This document shows positions 18,057 through 26,534 of a DNA stretch of 64,000 nucleotides, piece after piece. This DNA comes from Mycolicibacterium anyangense (GTDB lineage Bacteria > Actinomycetota > Actinomycetes > Mycobacteriales > Mycobacteriaceae), in assembly GCF_010731855.1 (NCBI RefSeq), contig NZ_AP022620.1:3534001-3598000 (forward strand). Direction: 5' to 3'. The position numbers were made by a program, and so were the translations under genes. Position 1 is the stretch's first letter. Every line of letters starts with the position of its first letter. The notes under the pieces are model-generated. The model searched no databases. It was not told where the DNA came from and saw only the letters and a program-made list of their open reading frames with translations.

Positions 18057-18528
18057 GGAGACGCAGGTCGCGCTCAGCTGGACGGCTGATCGAGCTGAGC
18101 GCGGCCCACTCGACGCAAGCGGTTCCTGCGCCGCGAGGAACTCGGCGGTGTAAGGGACTGCCACCGACATCCCCTATCTCGGTAGCACGGTGTCCGATGC
18201 GTGGGAGAAGACGGGCGCTTAAGTGCGGCGCACAGTCAGGGGTTACTCGGGACCGACATAGCTGCCGCACCGGTGTGCGAATGCCGAACGTCGGTGGCTC
18301 GGCTGCCAGTGCCGGTTGCCCGCCTGCCAAGCTGAGCATTGGGGTTTGGGTGATGGGATCGAGATCCGCGAACTACTGGGTGTGCGGGTCCAGCGGCGTC
18401 GATCGGGATACCTTTCGACGACATCGTCCTGCACGGCATTGCCTTTGGGTGCGCACACGTCCACCGCATCGCTGACCAATCCGCACAAGTTGCGCGCCGT
18501 TGCCGGGCAACGTGATTACCATCTAGCC
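18057..18528. other. Intergenic stretch with no recognisable gene
   Basis: About 470 bp between the DapB-like gene and the deazaflavin reductase gene. Short frames exist on both strands but none shows a known domain or a convincing ribosome binding site. A decayed gene is possible; I see no repeat or hairpin that stands out. Confidence 0.5.
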
Positions 18529-18531
18529 GTG

Positions 18532-19074
18532 ATGCTGCGACGGTTCAGCCCCTATCGGGGTAGGCGTCTGCGCTGGGACGAGGCCCTCTTCGAACGCATG
18601 GCCATGACCCGGGTCGCATCCTACCTTGGGCAACGCGTGGGGCCGCGCTTTGACAAGGCAGTGATACCTAGGACGAACGGCCGACTGAGCACGATGGGGC
18701 TCAACAAGATCGGGATCGTTACGACCGTCGGCGCCAAGTCCGGCCGGCTCCGCCGGCAACCGCTGGCCTTGATCAACGATGGCCGAGGTCTCCTGGCGAT
18801 CGGGTCCAATTTCGGCCGCGAAAAGCATCCTGGGTGGAGTTCGAACCTGCTCGCGCACCCTGATTGCACCGTCGAGCTCAGCGGTCCGCCTGTCCGTCAT
18901 CGAGCCGAACTCCTGGCGGGAGCCGAGCGTGACGCAGCCTGGGCGACGGCCAACGACTTCTACGCCGGCTACGAGAACTACCGCAGAAACTGCGCGCCTA
19001 GGCAGATCCGAATCTTCCGGCTTCAGCCGTCGACCGACGACCGCCGTGCTGAAGCAAGCCGCAGCGAGGTCTAA
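18532..19074 (+). CDS. Nitroreductase-family deazaflavin (F420)-dependent reductase
   Basis: 180 residues, the size of the split-barrel F420H2-dependent reductases related to Ddn. The core LSTMGLNKIGIVTTVGAKSG then RLRRQPLALIND, followed by GLLAIGSNFGREKHPGWSSN and LLAHPDCTVEL, is the family signature with the F420-binding lysine/glycine segment. These enzymes reduce quinones, enones or nitro compounds. The ATG at 18532 is preceded directly by a GTG (18529) that would add one residue; frames further upstream are not supported. No clear ribosome binding site is visible, so the mRNA could be leaderless. Confidence 0.84.
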   Translation: MLRRFSPYRGRRLRWDEALFERMAMTRVASYLGQRVGPRFDKAVIPRTNGRLSTMGLNKIGIVTTVGAKSGRLRRQPLALINDGRGLLAIGSNFGREKHPGWSSNLLAHPDCTVELSGPPVRHRAELLAGAERDAAWATANDFYAGYENYRRNCAPRQIRIFRLQPSTDDRRAEASRSEV

Positions 19075-19230
19075 CTCCGCTTCGACCCGTGTGGCGAATC
19101 AGCAGAAGACGTTCCGCGCCGTGGCTATTCGGTCTCAGCGACGAGTGCACCGTACTGCAGCTCTCGCGCCGCACCGCCGAGGTTTCGTCCCGGCCGCCAA
19201 GAGCCGTGTAGCGTTTTCGGTTGGCGATGC

Positions 19231-20382
19231 TCAGTCGATCGCGGCTAGGGCGCTGGCGAGTACGGCGTCGTAGGAGCGGTGGACGTTGGCGATGGCAGGC
19301 TCGTTGCGGCCGACTAGAAGCTCCGGCAGGATGCCCGACGCGAGTGTGACTTGGGTCTTGGCGGCCGTCGGAAAGTCCTCACTGGCAACGATGTTGAAGA
19401 GGAACTCGTTGAGCATCTCCGCCCCTGCCCGGCTGGTGTCATCGAGCGGCTGCCAGCTGTAGCTGGAGAATCGAAATTCAGATGTGCCCGGAGTCGGCCC
19501 CGGATCCAACCGCGTCAGCGCGACGAGTTGGGCGGACACGACGAGTCCGGCGCTGGGGAAGATGTTGTAGATGAACTGCAGATGGTCGAACGGCTGCCAC
19601 TGATCTTCGGCAGTGGTGAGGAGCTCTCGTGCGGCAGGTGATATCGCCGTCATTCGGTGGTTGTAGCCGTATTGGCGATAAAGGCCGGTGTTGCCGATGT
19701 TGGCCGGCCCGACGCTGTCTTTGTGGAGGTAGGCGACATGGTAGAGCTCGAATCCGGTGTCGTTCGCCAGTTTCCAGTTCAGGTCCACGGTGCTGGTGCG
19801 CTCAGCCACTAGGTGAAGTGTCTCGAAGTTGAAATCGGCCAGTTCAGGCCCTAGGTCGGCCAGCGAAGCGTCAACGTCGATGGATTCCCCCGGGGTGGGG
19901 ACGACGAACAGCATCCCGTGTCGTTCGGCGCTGGGCAGCTCGACAAGGCCGTTCACGCTCTTGTCGATCTCGCCGAACGTGGGCGCATGAGCCACGCCCA
20001 CCAGTGCCCCTCGCAAGTCGTAAGACCATGCGTGCCAAGGGCAGACTAGCCGCCGCGCCTTGCCACACCCCTCGGCCACGGCGGTGCCTCGGTGTCGGCA
20101 GGCGTTGAGGAAGGCATGAAATTCACCCTCCCGATCACGGGTCAACAGCACCGGCACACCGGCAACCGTCTGCGTCCGGTACTGCCCCGCGTCGATGTCA
20201 GTACTCATCCCAACAACCTGTGGATAGTGCAGGAACAGGGCGCGGCGCTCATCCTCGTGTCGCTGAGGGTCGAGGAACCTATCAGCCGGCAACGACGTCA
20301 CCGACTCGCTCATCGCCGTGGTCCCCGCGGCATCGTGGTGGAGGAGATCCTTCAGAGCGCCAATCATCTCACTTCGTTGCAT
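19231..20382 (-). CDS. Aromatic-ring-hydroxylating-type Rieske oxygenase alpha subunit
   Basis: About 383 residues. The Rieske centre is CRHRGTAVAEGCGKARRL-VCPWHAW (CxH...CxxH, around residue 95), and the catalytic iron site is NDTGFELYHVAYLHKD (about residue 205), with Glu, two His and the bridging Asp. The domain order is that of aromatic dioxygenase alpha subunits, so it hydroxylates or demethylates an organic ring or side chain. No beta subunit is adjacent. The ATG at 20382 is preceded by GGGAG about eight bases away; an in-frame start 13 codons earlier would put this signal inside the gene. An imperfect operator lies upstream. Confidence 0.86.
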   Translation of the reverse strand: MQRSEMIGALKDLLHHDAAGTTAMSESVTSLPADRFLDPQRHEDERRALFLHYPQVVGMSTDIDAGQYRTQTVAGVPVLLTRDREGEFHAFLNACRHRGTAVAEGCGKARRLVCPWHAWSYDLRGALVGVAHAPTFGEIDKSVNGLVELPSAERHGMLFVVPTPGESIDVDASLADLGPELADFNFETLHLVAERTSTVDLNWKLANDTGFELYHVAYLHKDSVGPANIGNTGLYRQYGYNHRMTAISPAARELLTTAEDQWQPFDHLQFIYNIFPSAGLVVSAQLVALTRLDPGPTPGTSEFRFSSYSWQPLDDTSRAGAEMLNEFLFNIVASEDFPTAAKTQVTLASGILPELLVGRNEPAIANVHRSYDAVLASALAAID

Positions 20383-20432
20383 TGACACACTCCCATCGTT
20401 AGCATCGGGCACCAGCCGCAAATTGCGGACCT

Positions 20433-20456
20433 GACATCATCACGTCTGTATTGACA
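20433..20456. promoter_or_regulatory. Imperfect palindrome upstream of the Rieske oxygenase
   Basis: GACATCATCACGTC (20433-20446) is a degenerate form of the GACATCATGATGTC palindrome found at 5105-5118, and the flanks also agree (C-T/A before, T after). TTGACA follows at 20451-20456, giving a second TGTCA-type half site. It may be bound by the regulator that recognises the mce-upstream palindrome. No confident -10 was found for the oxygenase gene. Confidence 0.35.
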
Positions 20457-20484
20457 TTAGCCTGACGCTGCCGGCAGGCGGCTG

Positions 20485-20815
20485 TCAAGCGCGGACCCGC
20501 ACCAGCTCCGCGGTGGCCTCGACGTTGAACCGTTGGGCTAGCGGTGGGTTCCGGTATATCAGCGGTGGAATCAACGTGGCGAGGTGGATGATCGCGCTGG
20601 GCGCGACGCCGGAAACCAATTGGCGCACTTGCTCGGGATCGGTGGGATCGGCCCAGCGCGCCTCGACCCCTTTCGGTAGGTCCGCCAGGGCTTTCCGGTT
20701 GGCTCCGGTGTCCAGATCGGTTGCGAACGACGCGGCGGTTATCGGCGGCAAGCTGGCGCACGGTGGCCGAACCTACGACACCGAATGCGCCTGTGACGAG
20801 CACCCAGTCATGCAT
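20485..20815 (-). pseudogene. Frameshifted, truncated NAD-dependent epimerase/dehydratase
   Basis: The first about 27 codons read MHDWVLVTGAFGVVGSATVR, a Rossmann nucleotide-binding start of an extended SDR. The protein then continues in another frame (SFATDLDTGANRKALADLPK, later APSAIIHLATLIPPLIYRNP and RFNVEATAELV), which matches the next part of the fold. It stops after about 110 residues in total, whereas family members are about 300. So there is one frameshift plus loss of the C-terminal two thirds. Not functional. Confidence 0.75.
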
Positions 20816-20860
20816 GAGCAAGCCTGTCGTGGTCCGCGACGGCGGCGTTGGGGCCGTGCA

Positions 20861-22468
20861 TCAGCGCCGGACCGCGGAAAGCATGTCATCGACTGAGACG
20901 AACTTGATCCGAGGCCGCGAGCGTGACTTACCGCGATCGCGTTCGGCGACGTCGATAGTCCGCCAGTCGCGCCAGTCCAGTGTGGCCACCCCGCGATCCG
21001 CCAGCAGCACGCTGAGCTCGCCCCGCGGGGGAAGCTCGGCGGCCAGGACGTTGGCGTCAAAATCCTCCCAGAGACGTTGAACTGTCTGCGTGGCGCAGGT
21101 CCGGTTGGTGCCAATCACGCCGCGCGGACCGCGCTTGACCCATCCGGTGACGTAGGTTCGCGGTACGCGAGCACCGTCGTGTGTGACCACGCGTCCAGAA
21201 TCGTTGGGTATGGTGCCACTGATTTCATCAAAGGGCAGGCCCGGGATCGCAGAGCCGCGATATCCAGTCGCACGCAGGATTATCGATGCTGTGACAAATT
21301 CGGCTTCTCCTGCTGGATCGCTGGCGGCGATCCAAACGCCTTCGGCGTGCGTTTCACCCTCGATCTTCAGTGGCGGTGCGTGGAATCGGAAGATGATGCG
21401 CTTATTGCCGGGAGTTGCCCTGCGCAATGCACGTTCGCGCATCGCCTCCAGCTTGAGAACCGTCTCGATGCCGTCCTCAGGCGCTGGATTCAAATCGATG
21501 CCCTCGATCAGGACGTCAACACCGGGTAGATGAGTCAGAGCGTTGAACTCGCCGACCGAGAAGGCGGCATGGCGCGGGCCACGCCGTCCCAAGATAACGA
21601 CTTCGCGAATATCACTGCGGACCAGAGCATCCAAGGCGTGCTCGGCGATATCGGTTGAGGCCAGGACCTCTGCTGACGTGAGCAGGATCCGAGCCACATC
21701 CAAAGCGACATTGCCGTTGCCGATGATGACGGCGCGCTCGCCGGATAGATCGTAGGCGCGGTGCGCATGATCGGGGTGACCGTTGTACCACCCAACGAAC
21801 TCGGAGGCTGCGTGGTGCCCGGACACTTGTTCGCCGGGGATTCCGAGCTGCCGACTCTGCTCAGCGCCGACTGCGTAGAGCACCGCGTGGTGGTGAGCTA
21901 GGAGCTCATCGTGGGTGATGTCGCTACCGACTTCGACGTTGAAGCAGCATCGCAACCGCGCGTTCCCAAAGGCTCGGTCGAACACTTTGGTGACGGATTT
22001 GGTGTGCTGGTGGTCCGGTGCCACGCCGGCACGAATCAGTCCAAAGGGCGTGGGCAGTCGGTCGAGCAGATTTACCTCGACGCCGTCGACCGCGAGCAGC
22101 TGTTCGACGGCGTAACAGCCGGCTGGGCCTGCGCCCACCACCGCGACGCGCAGTACGCCCGGTTCGACGCGGCCGTGCCCGGTTGGCGCGTGCGATCGGT
22201 CGGGCTCAAGCGGGTGCTGTTCGAAATACCGTGCGTTGATGTCGCGGAATATTTCGAGACCTTGCGGCAGATCATCTTCGTAGTACACCGCGTCAACAGG
22301 GCATTCCTCTTGGCATGCACCGCAATCGATGCACGTGGCGGGGTCAATGTAGAGCATGTCAGTGCCCGTCAACTCACCTGCACCGGCGACTGGACGGATG
22401 CAGTCGACGGGACAGACAGGCACGCAACTGGCGTCCTTGCAGCAGTTCTGCGTGATTACGTAGGCCAT
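20861..22468 (-). CDS. fprB: Ferredoxin-NADP reductase with N-terminal ferredoxin domain
   Basis: 535 residues. The first about 75 carry a 7Fe/8Fe ferredoxin domain (CCKDASCVPVCPVDCI, CIDCGACQEECPVDAVYYED). The rest is an adrenodoxin-reductase-like enzyme with an FAD site (VAVVGAGPAGCYAVEQLL), an NADP site (AVIIGNGNVALDVARILL) and the GRRGPRHAAFSVGEF segment. It passes electrons from NADPH to ferredoxins and through them to P450s or Rieske oxygenases. The ATG at 22468 is chosen because GAGG precedes it and MAYVITQNCC is the family start; a promoter and operator lie immediately upstream. The FprB-like domain order is seen directly; the partner is inferred. Confidence 0.87.
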   Translation of the reverse strand: MAYVITQNCCKDASCVPVCPVDCIRPVAGAGELTGTDMLYIDPATCIDCGACQEECPVDAVYYEDDLPQGLEIFRDINARYFEQHPLEPDRSHAPTGHGRVEPGVLRVAVVGAGPAGCYAVEQLLAVDGVEVNLLDRLPTPFGLIRAGVAPDHQHTKSVTKVFDRAFGNARLRCCFNVEVGSDITHDELLAHHHAVLYAVGAEQSRQLGIPGEQVSGHHAASEFVGWYNGHPDHAHRAYDLSGERAVIIGNGNVALDVARILLTSAEVLASTDIAEHALDALVRSDIREVVILGRRGPRHAAFSVGEFNALTHLPGVDVLIEGIDLNPAPEDGIETVLKLEAMRERALRRATPGNKRIIFRFHAPPLKIEGETHAEGVWIAASDPAGEAEFVTASIILRATGYRGSAIPGLPFDEISGTIPNDSGRVVTHDGARVPRTYVTGWVKRGPRGVIGTNRTCATQTVQRLWEDFDANVLAAELPPRGELSVLLADRGVATLDWRDWRTIDVAERDRGKSRSRPRIKFVSVDDMLSAVRR

Positions 22469-22490
22469 AGCCGTGCACCTCGTGAATAGG

Positions 22491-22533
22491 TGGACATGTG
22501 TCCAGTATAGCCGGGGTCCTTGGTGCGGTTCAA
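22491..22533 (-). promoter_or_regulatory. fprB promoter with TGGACA-TG-TGTCCA operator
   Basis: On the minus strand TTGAAC (22528-22533), an 18-base spacer and TATACT (22504-22509) form a good promoter for the ferredoxin reductase gene. The inverted repeat TGGACA-TG-TGTCCA (22491-22504) touches the end of the -10 and covers the predicted start point, a classic repression position. Confidence 0.65.
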
Positions 22534-22637
22534 CCGTGCATCGAAACAGGCTCATGTACAAAGACTTCAGTGGTTTTGAGAAGATGTCGGACTCGAGCTT
22601 CTGGTTCATGTGTGGACCACCGGTTGGCACCCTGAGT

Positions 22638-22649
22638 GGACAGGTGTCC
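22638..22649. promoter_or_regulatory. Second GGACA-N2-TGTCC site
   Basis: GGACA-GG-TGTCC repeats the core of the fprB promoter operator about 145 bases further upstream. Two matching sites may allow looping or cooperative binding. The remaining 22534-23053 interval (about 520 bp) shows no gene I can support. Confidence 0.45.
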
Positions 22650-23053
22650 GGAAATGATGTCGCACTGCATACGGCACGCTAGCTCTGCTGCGCCGCCGCA
22701 GTCACTCCGCCGTGGAGTTGGATCAGCGTGGCGCGGCGGACGACACCGCCGCACAGTGGCCTACCGCGAAGTCCGGCCCGGCCGACTTCCACGACACCTG
22801 AATCAGCCTCATCGGCAGTCTGTTTGGCCGGGTGATGCGCTCAAGCACGTCGCTCAGTTTGTTGTGACGACCGCCGGTAGGAAGGCGCTGTGTTCGGTCC
22901 GGAAAAGAGATCGGAGCAGAGGAGCGCTGGAACTTCCATCCGCTCGTCGGAAAGACGACCGCCAGCGTGGTCCGCTCAACGTTCGCTGTCGTCACGGAAG
23001 CACAGGCCGCGGCGGTGATGTGCGGTTGCGCATCACCACCGCAGCGTTGTGGG

Positions 23054-23374
23054 CTAGTGCTGTCGTGCCGGCAGGGATTTGATCGGCTCCGGATCGTGTT
23101 CGATGACTCCGAGTTTCGACGCACCACCAGGTGAGCCAAGGTCGGCGAAGAAATCGACGTTGTACTTCGTGTACTGACTGAGCTCCTCAGGCACGTTTTC
23201 ATCGAAGTAGATCGCATCGACCGGACAGACCGGCTCGCACGCGGCACAGTCGACGCACTCATCGGGGTTGATGTAGAGCATGCGAGCACCCTCGTAGATG
23301 CAGTCGACGGGACACTCTGCGATGCAGGCTTTGTCTTTGATGTCAACGCAGGCTTCGGCGATGACATAGGTCAT
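23054..23374 (-). CDS. 7Fe-type ferredoxin
   Basis: 106 residues, FdxA/FdxC-like. Two cluster motifs are visible: ACVDIKDKACIAECPVDCIY (3Fe-4S type, near residues 8-25) and CVDCAACEPVCPVDAIYFDE (4Fe-4S, about 40-57). A C-terminal tail contains FADLGSPGGASKLGVIEHDP. It is a soluble electron carrier for P450s, Rieske oxygenases or the neighbouring flavoenzyme. It lies 29 bases after the phytoene-desaturase-like gene on the same strand with an AGGAG before the ATG, so the two form an operon; the FprB-like enzyme is the likely reductase. Confidence 0.9.
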   Translation of the reverse strand: MTYVIAEACVDIKDKACIAECPVDCIYEGARMLYINPDECVDCAACEPVCPVDAIYFDENVPEELSQYTKYNVDFFADLGSPGGASKLGVIEHDPEPIKSLPARQH

Positions 23375-23403
23375 GTGTCAGACTCCTGAAAGTTGTTGTC
23401 TCG

Positions 23404-24996
23404 TTAGGCCGGCGCCGAGGTTCGGGTGTTGAGCGCCTCGACGGCAGCAGTGCCGCCATTCCAGCCGGGCATTCCGGTGACTCCGGGGCCGGGGTGGGTG
23501 CCTTGCCCGCACAGGAACAGATTCTTCAGCGGCGTGGCGTATTTGGATTCGCCGGGCGCCATGCGGTTGTCCCACATCTGCATCGGTGACAGCGTGCCGT
23601 GGCAGAAGTCGCCGTTGTGGGCGCTGAACGCGCTGTGGAAGTACCGATCGGACATGGTTACTCGGTCGATGATCCGCTCGGAGAATTTCGGCGAGTACTT
23701 GTCAATCGAGGCGATGCAGGCGTCAGTGTAGGCGTCTTTCAGCGTGCGGTGTGTGTCCGGGTCGAGTCCGTACGGGAAGTATGGCGCGTAGATCGTGGCG
23801 CTGTGATAGCCCTCGGGTGCCAGAGTGTGGTCCACCATGCTGGGTAGGTACAGGTAGCAGATGGGCTTTGACGGACAGACGTTGAAGCGGTACTCGTCCC
23901 ACCCGTCGGCCACGTACTCCGCTGACGGTAGATAGGCCAGCGTGGGGCAGGTGTGGCCTTCGTCCTGGACGTAGGGTTCAAGCCACTCGACGAACTCAGG
24001 CTCTCCCTCGATGGTGAGGTGCGCCTGCAGATAGCCGAGGTCGTAGTTGATCTCTTTGATCTTGCGGATGAACTCGTCGGGCAGGTAGTCGTCGCCGATG
24101 AGCTCGCGGAACGTGGTGTGTGGGTCCAAGCTCGACAGGACGATGTCCGCCGAGATCTGCGTTCCGTCTCGCAACGTTACGCCGGTGGCGGTGCCGTTGA
24201 CGAGATCGATCGATTTCACCGCGGTGTTGAGGCGCACTTCGGTGCCCATTGATTCGGCGCGACGCTGCAGCGCCGAACTCAGCGAGCCAATACCGCCGCG
24301 AGGCATCAAGATTCGGTCGCTGGCTTCCCCGGGGCTGCGCAGCAGGTAGTGATAGAGCATTGAGGTTCCCGAACCGGGTGTCCAGGGGCCGCCGTCAAAT
24401 CCGTCGATCGACATCGCTGCCATCGATCCCTGGATCGGGTCGCCGACGCCCTTGGGCAAGAACCGACGGACGGTGTCCATGGCGCTGCCAAACCACATCT
24501 GCGCGAAGTCCCGACGCGTCTGGGGGTCGGTCTGCTCGGCGATGACCTCGAAGATGCTCATGGTCGGATCGAATCGAGCCTTCTCGAAGTACGGCTCGAA
24601 TCTCATGAGATGGGCGAAGAACTCGCCCATCTTCATGGCTACCTCGGGGTTGTGGTCTTCGAGCATGTGCCGAGCCATCCGCTCGGGGTTGTTGTACATC
24701 ACGAACGGGGTGTCACCCGGGTCGCCGAAGGTGCACGCCGAGGACCACTGCTCGACCAGCTCGAAATCCCAGTTCGTCAACTCGAGACGCTCGGTCATCA
24801 GTTCTGACCAGACGAGGACTGCCCAGGCGCCGACGCTGTGTTTGAATCCATCGAAGAGCTGCCGTGTGGCGGCCATGCCGCCGACGAACCGAGCTCGCTC
24901 AAGTACCAGCACCCGCGCACCCGCCTTGGACAGTACGTTCGCTGCCGTAAGGCCATTGTGACCTGCACCGATGATGATCGCGTCGTAATCCGCCAT
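23404..24996 (-). CDS. Phytoene-desaturase-like FAD-dependent oxidoreductase
   Basis: 530 residues. The N-terminal dinucleotide fold DAIIIGAGHNGLTAANVLSK plus GARVLVLERARFVGG marks a CrtI/phytoene-dehydrogenase-type flavoprotein, and the C-terminal NLFLCGQGTHPGPGVTGMPG is the second FAD-binding block. Relatives in mycobacteria act on isoprenoid or other lipid substrates that are unknown. The ATG follows a GGGAGAA ribosome binding site. The promoter carries a TGTCA-N4-TGACA operator and the divergent neighbour is a TetR gene, so expression is probably induced by a ligand. The ferredoxin gene downstream is probably on the same mRNA. Confidence 0.86.
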   Translation of the reverse strand: MADYDAIIIGAGHNGLTAANVLSKAGARVLVLERARFVGGMAATRQLFDGFKHSVGAWAVLVWSELMTERLELTNWDFELVEQWSSACTFGDPGDTPFVMYNNPERMARHMLEDHNPEVAMKMGEFFAHLMRFEPYFEKARFDPTMSIFEVIAEQTDPQTRRDFAQMWFGSAMDTVRRFLPKGVGDPIQGSMAAMSIDGFDGGPWTPGSGTSMLYHYLLRSPGEASDRILMPRGGIGSLSSALQRRAESMGTEVRLNTAVKSIDLVNGTATGVTLRDGTQISADIVLSSLDPHTTFRELIGDDYLPDEFIRKIKEINYDLGYLQAHLTIEGEPEFVEWLEPYVQDEGHTCPTLAYLPSAEYVADGWDEYRFNVCPSKPICYLYLPSMVDHTLAPEGYHSATIYAPYFPYGLDPDTHRTLKDAYTDACIASIDKYSPKFSERIIDRVTMSDRYFHSAFSAHNGDFCHGTLSPMQMWDNRMAPGESKYATPLKNLFLCGQGTHPGPGVTGMPGWNGGTAAVEALNTRTSAPA

Positions 24997-25028
24997 ACTG
25001 TTCTCCCTCAGTCGTCGAGTGAGCCATC

Positions 25029-25058
25029 AGAATGTCAGAAGTGACATTAAGGTGTCAA
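25029..25058 (-). promoter_or_regulatory. Promoter with AATGTCA-N4-TGACATT operator between flavoenzyme and TetR genes
   Basis: Toward the flavoenzyme: TTGACA (25053-25058), an 18-base spacer and CATTCT (25029-25034) preceded by TG as in an extended -10. The spacer and -10 are covered by the perfect inverted repeat AATGTCA-GAAG-TGACATT (25031-25048). The divergent TetR (starting at 25097) is the likely binder. The core and its distance from -35 are the same as at 4660-4689. Confidence 0.7.
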
Positions 25059-25096
25059 CAGTGCTGCAGCGTGTAGGTGTGCCATATGCTCAGGCG

Positions 25097-25690
25097 ATGA
25101 CGAGCAGTACCGCACGCAGCGAACGGACTCGGCACGCCTTGATCTCGGCGGCGTTGCGGCGATTTCTCAATCATGGGGTTGCAACCACCTCGGTTGCTGA
25201 CATCGCCGCCGATGCCGGTGTGACGGAGAGAACCTTCTACCGGTACTTCCCGTCGAAAGAGCATATTCTCTTTAGCGATTACGACGCTCGGCTGGACTGG
25301 TTCCGCGCGGCGTTGCGCGTCCGTCCACCTCGTGAGCCGATCATGGCGTCGGTGCGCACTGCTGTCGAATCGTTTCCCTATGACGACGCTCTACGGGAAG
25401 TGGCTGAACTACGCACCCGCGAACTACAGATAGACACAATCAACGCGCACTTACGCCGGGTGCAGGCCGACTTCACCCACGAGATCGTGCAACACCTGCG
25501 CCGGCTCCGACGGACGTCGAGCGGTGATGACGTGCTCGACACTCTGCGAGATCAGCTGCAGGCGCAGATGATCAGTTCAGCGATGTTCACCGCCCTCGAT
25601 GTCTGGTTGGCAACGGGCGCCGGCGACTTCGAGGCGTTAGAACACCTCATCGATTCCGCTCTCGGGATCATCGCCGAAGGCGTGCAGTAA
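25097..25690 (+). CDS. TetR-family transcriptional regulator
   Basis: 197 residues from the chosen ATG. The helix-turn-helix region is RTRHALISAALRRFLNHGVA, TTSVADIAADAGVTERTFYR, YFPSKEHILF (residues about 9-58), followed by a helical ligand-binding domain. The ATG at 25097 is preferred because the family normally starts 10-15 residues before the first helix; an ATG 26 codons upstream would overlap the operator. It is divergent from the flavoenzyme-ferredoxin operon and probably represses it. It lies next to the IS scar. Confidence 0.87.
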   Translation: MTSSTARSERTRHALISAALRRFLNHGVATTSVADIAADAGVTERTFYRYFPSKEHILFSDYDARLDWFRAALRVRPPREPIMASVRTAVESFPYDDALREVAELRTRELQIDTINAHLRRVQADFTHEIVQHLRRLRRTSSGDDVLDTLRDQLQAQMISSAMFTALDVWLATGAGDFEALEHLIDSALGIIAEGVQ

Positions 25691-25718
25691 GCGCACCACT
25701 GGATGTTCGGCGGATGCC

Positions 25719-25977
25719 ATGCGCATCAGCCACGAGGCGATCTACCAATCGCTCTACATTCAGGGGCGTTGCGCGCTCAAACGTGAACTGGTCTGGTGCC
25801 TGCGCACTGGCCGTGCCCTGCACCGATCTCGCCCGATGGTCCGCCGAGGAAATCGAGGCCGTCGCTCACACACTCAACGCCCGACCGCGCAAAACTCTGG
25901 GCTGGAAGACACCGGCCGAAGCATTCAACGAAGAGCTACTCTTGCTTCACCAAGCCGGTGTTGCATGCACCGATTGA
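25719..25977 (+). pseudogene. IS30-family transposase remnant with internal deletion
   Basis: The left piece reads ISHEAIYQSLYIQGRCALKR and ELVWCLRTGRAL, and the right piece, in another frame, reads CTDLARWSAEEIEAVAHTLN then PRKTLGWKTPAEAFNEELLL and ends at a stop. In intact IS30 transposases these blocks are separated by about 150-200 residues holding most of the DDE core, so an internal deletion joined them near 25820. No terminal inverted repeats were recognised. This is a dead element. Confidence 0.8.
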
Positions 25978-25984
25978 ATCCGGT

Positions 25985-26272
25985 CAATTCCGGTCACGGA
26001 GGTTCGTCCAAGCTCTGTTGCACAACGGATTACACGGATCGATGGGACGTGTCGGGGCGTGCGGAGACAATGCCGCCATGGAGTCGTTCTTCGCCCTGCT
26101 GCAACGCAACGTTCTGGACCGCACGCGATGGGCCACACGAGCCGAACTACGAATGGCAATCGTCACCTGGATCGAGCGGACCTACCACCGCCGCCGGCGC
26201 CAGCGCACACTCGGCAGGCTCACCCCGATAGAGTTCGAACTGCTCCACACACCGGTTGCAACCGCGGCCTGA
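25985..26272 (+). pseudogene. IS3-family transposase (OrfB) C-terminal remnant
   Basis: The frame reads SGQFRSRRFVQALLHNGLHG, MGRVGACGDNAAMESFFALL and then WIERTYHRRRRQRTLGRLTP, the end of the rve integrase core of an IS3-family OrfB, including the catalytic Glu in AAMESFF. The N-terminal part and OrfA are missing and no start codon fits. It directly abuts the IS30 remnant, so at least two insertion events have scarred this spot. The 26273-26534 interval that follows shows nothing I can name. Confidence 0.8.
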
Positions 26273-26534
26273 AATTCACACCCCGCGAGTCAACTGAACC
26301 CGGGGCAGTCCCATCGTTGTAGATGGCGACGTGCACGCCCTCGACGGCGTGCAGCCAGTCGTGAGAACGGAACTGAGATCCGAATCAGGTACGCACCAAC
26401 ACTTCGGCTGCACCAAGGTCGACTGCGCCGAGTTCCCCAGGCTCGGCTACCAACACCTCAACCATGGGCGCCTGCCATCTTCGGCGAGGAAAATGTCTGG
26501 CCGTCGCCGTCCCGGCACGCGGAATAGCGGAGAA

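Noticed and set aside
22469..22630. N-terminal extension of the fprB-like protein
   Set aside because: It would run through the promoter and operator and before the family start MAYVITQ; no ribosome binding site supports it.
22723..23053. Minus-strand Ser/Arg-rich frame between fprB and ferredoxin genes
   Set aside because: It overlaps the ferredoxin gene out of frame, lacks a start signal and shows no domain.
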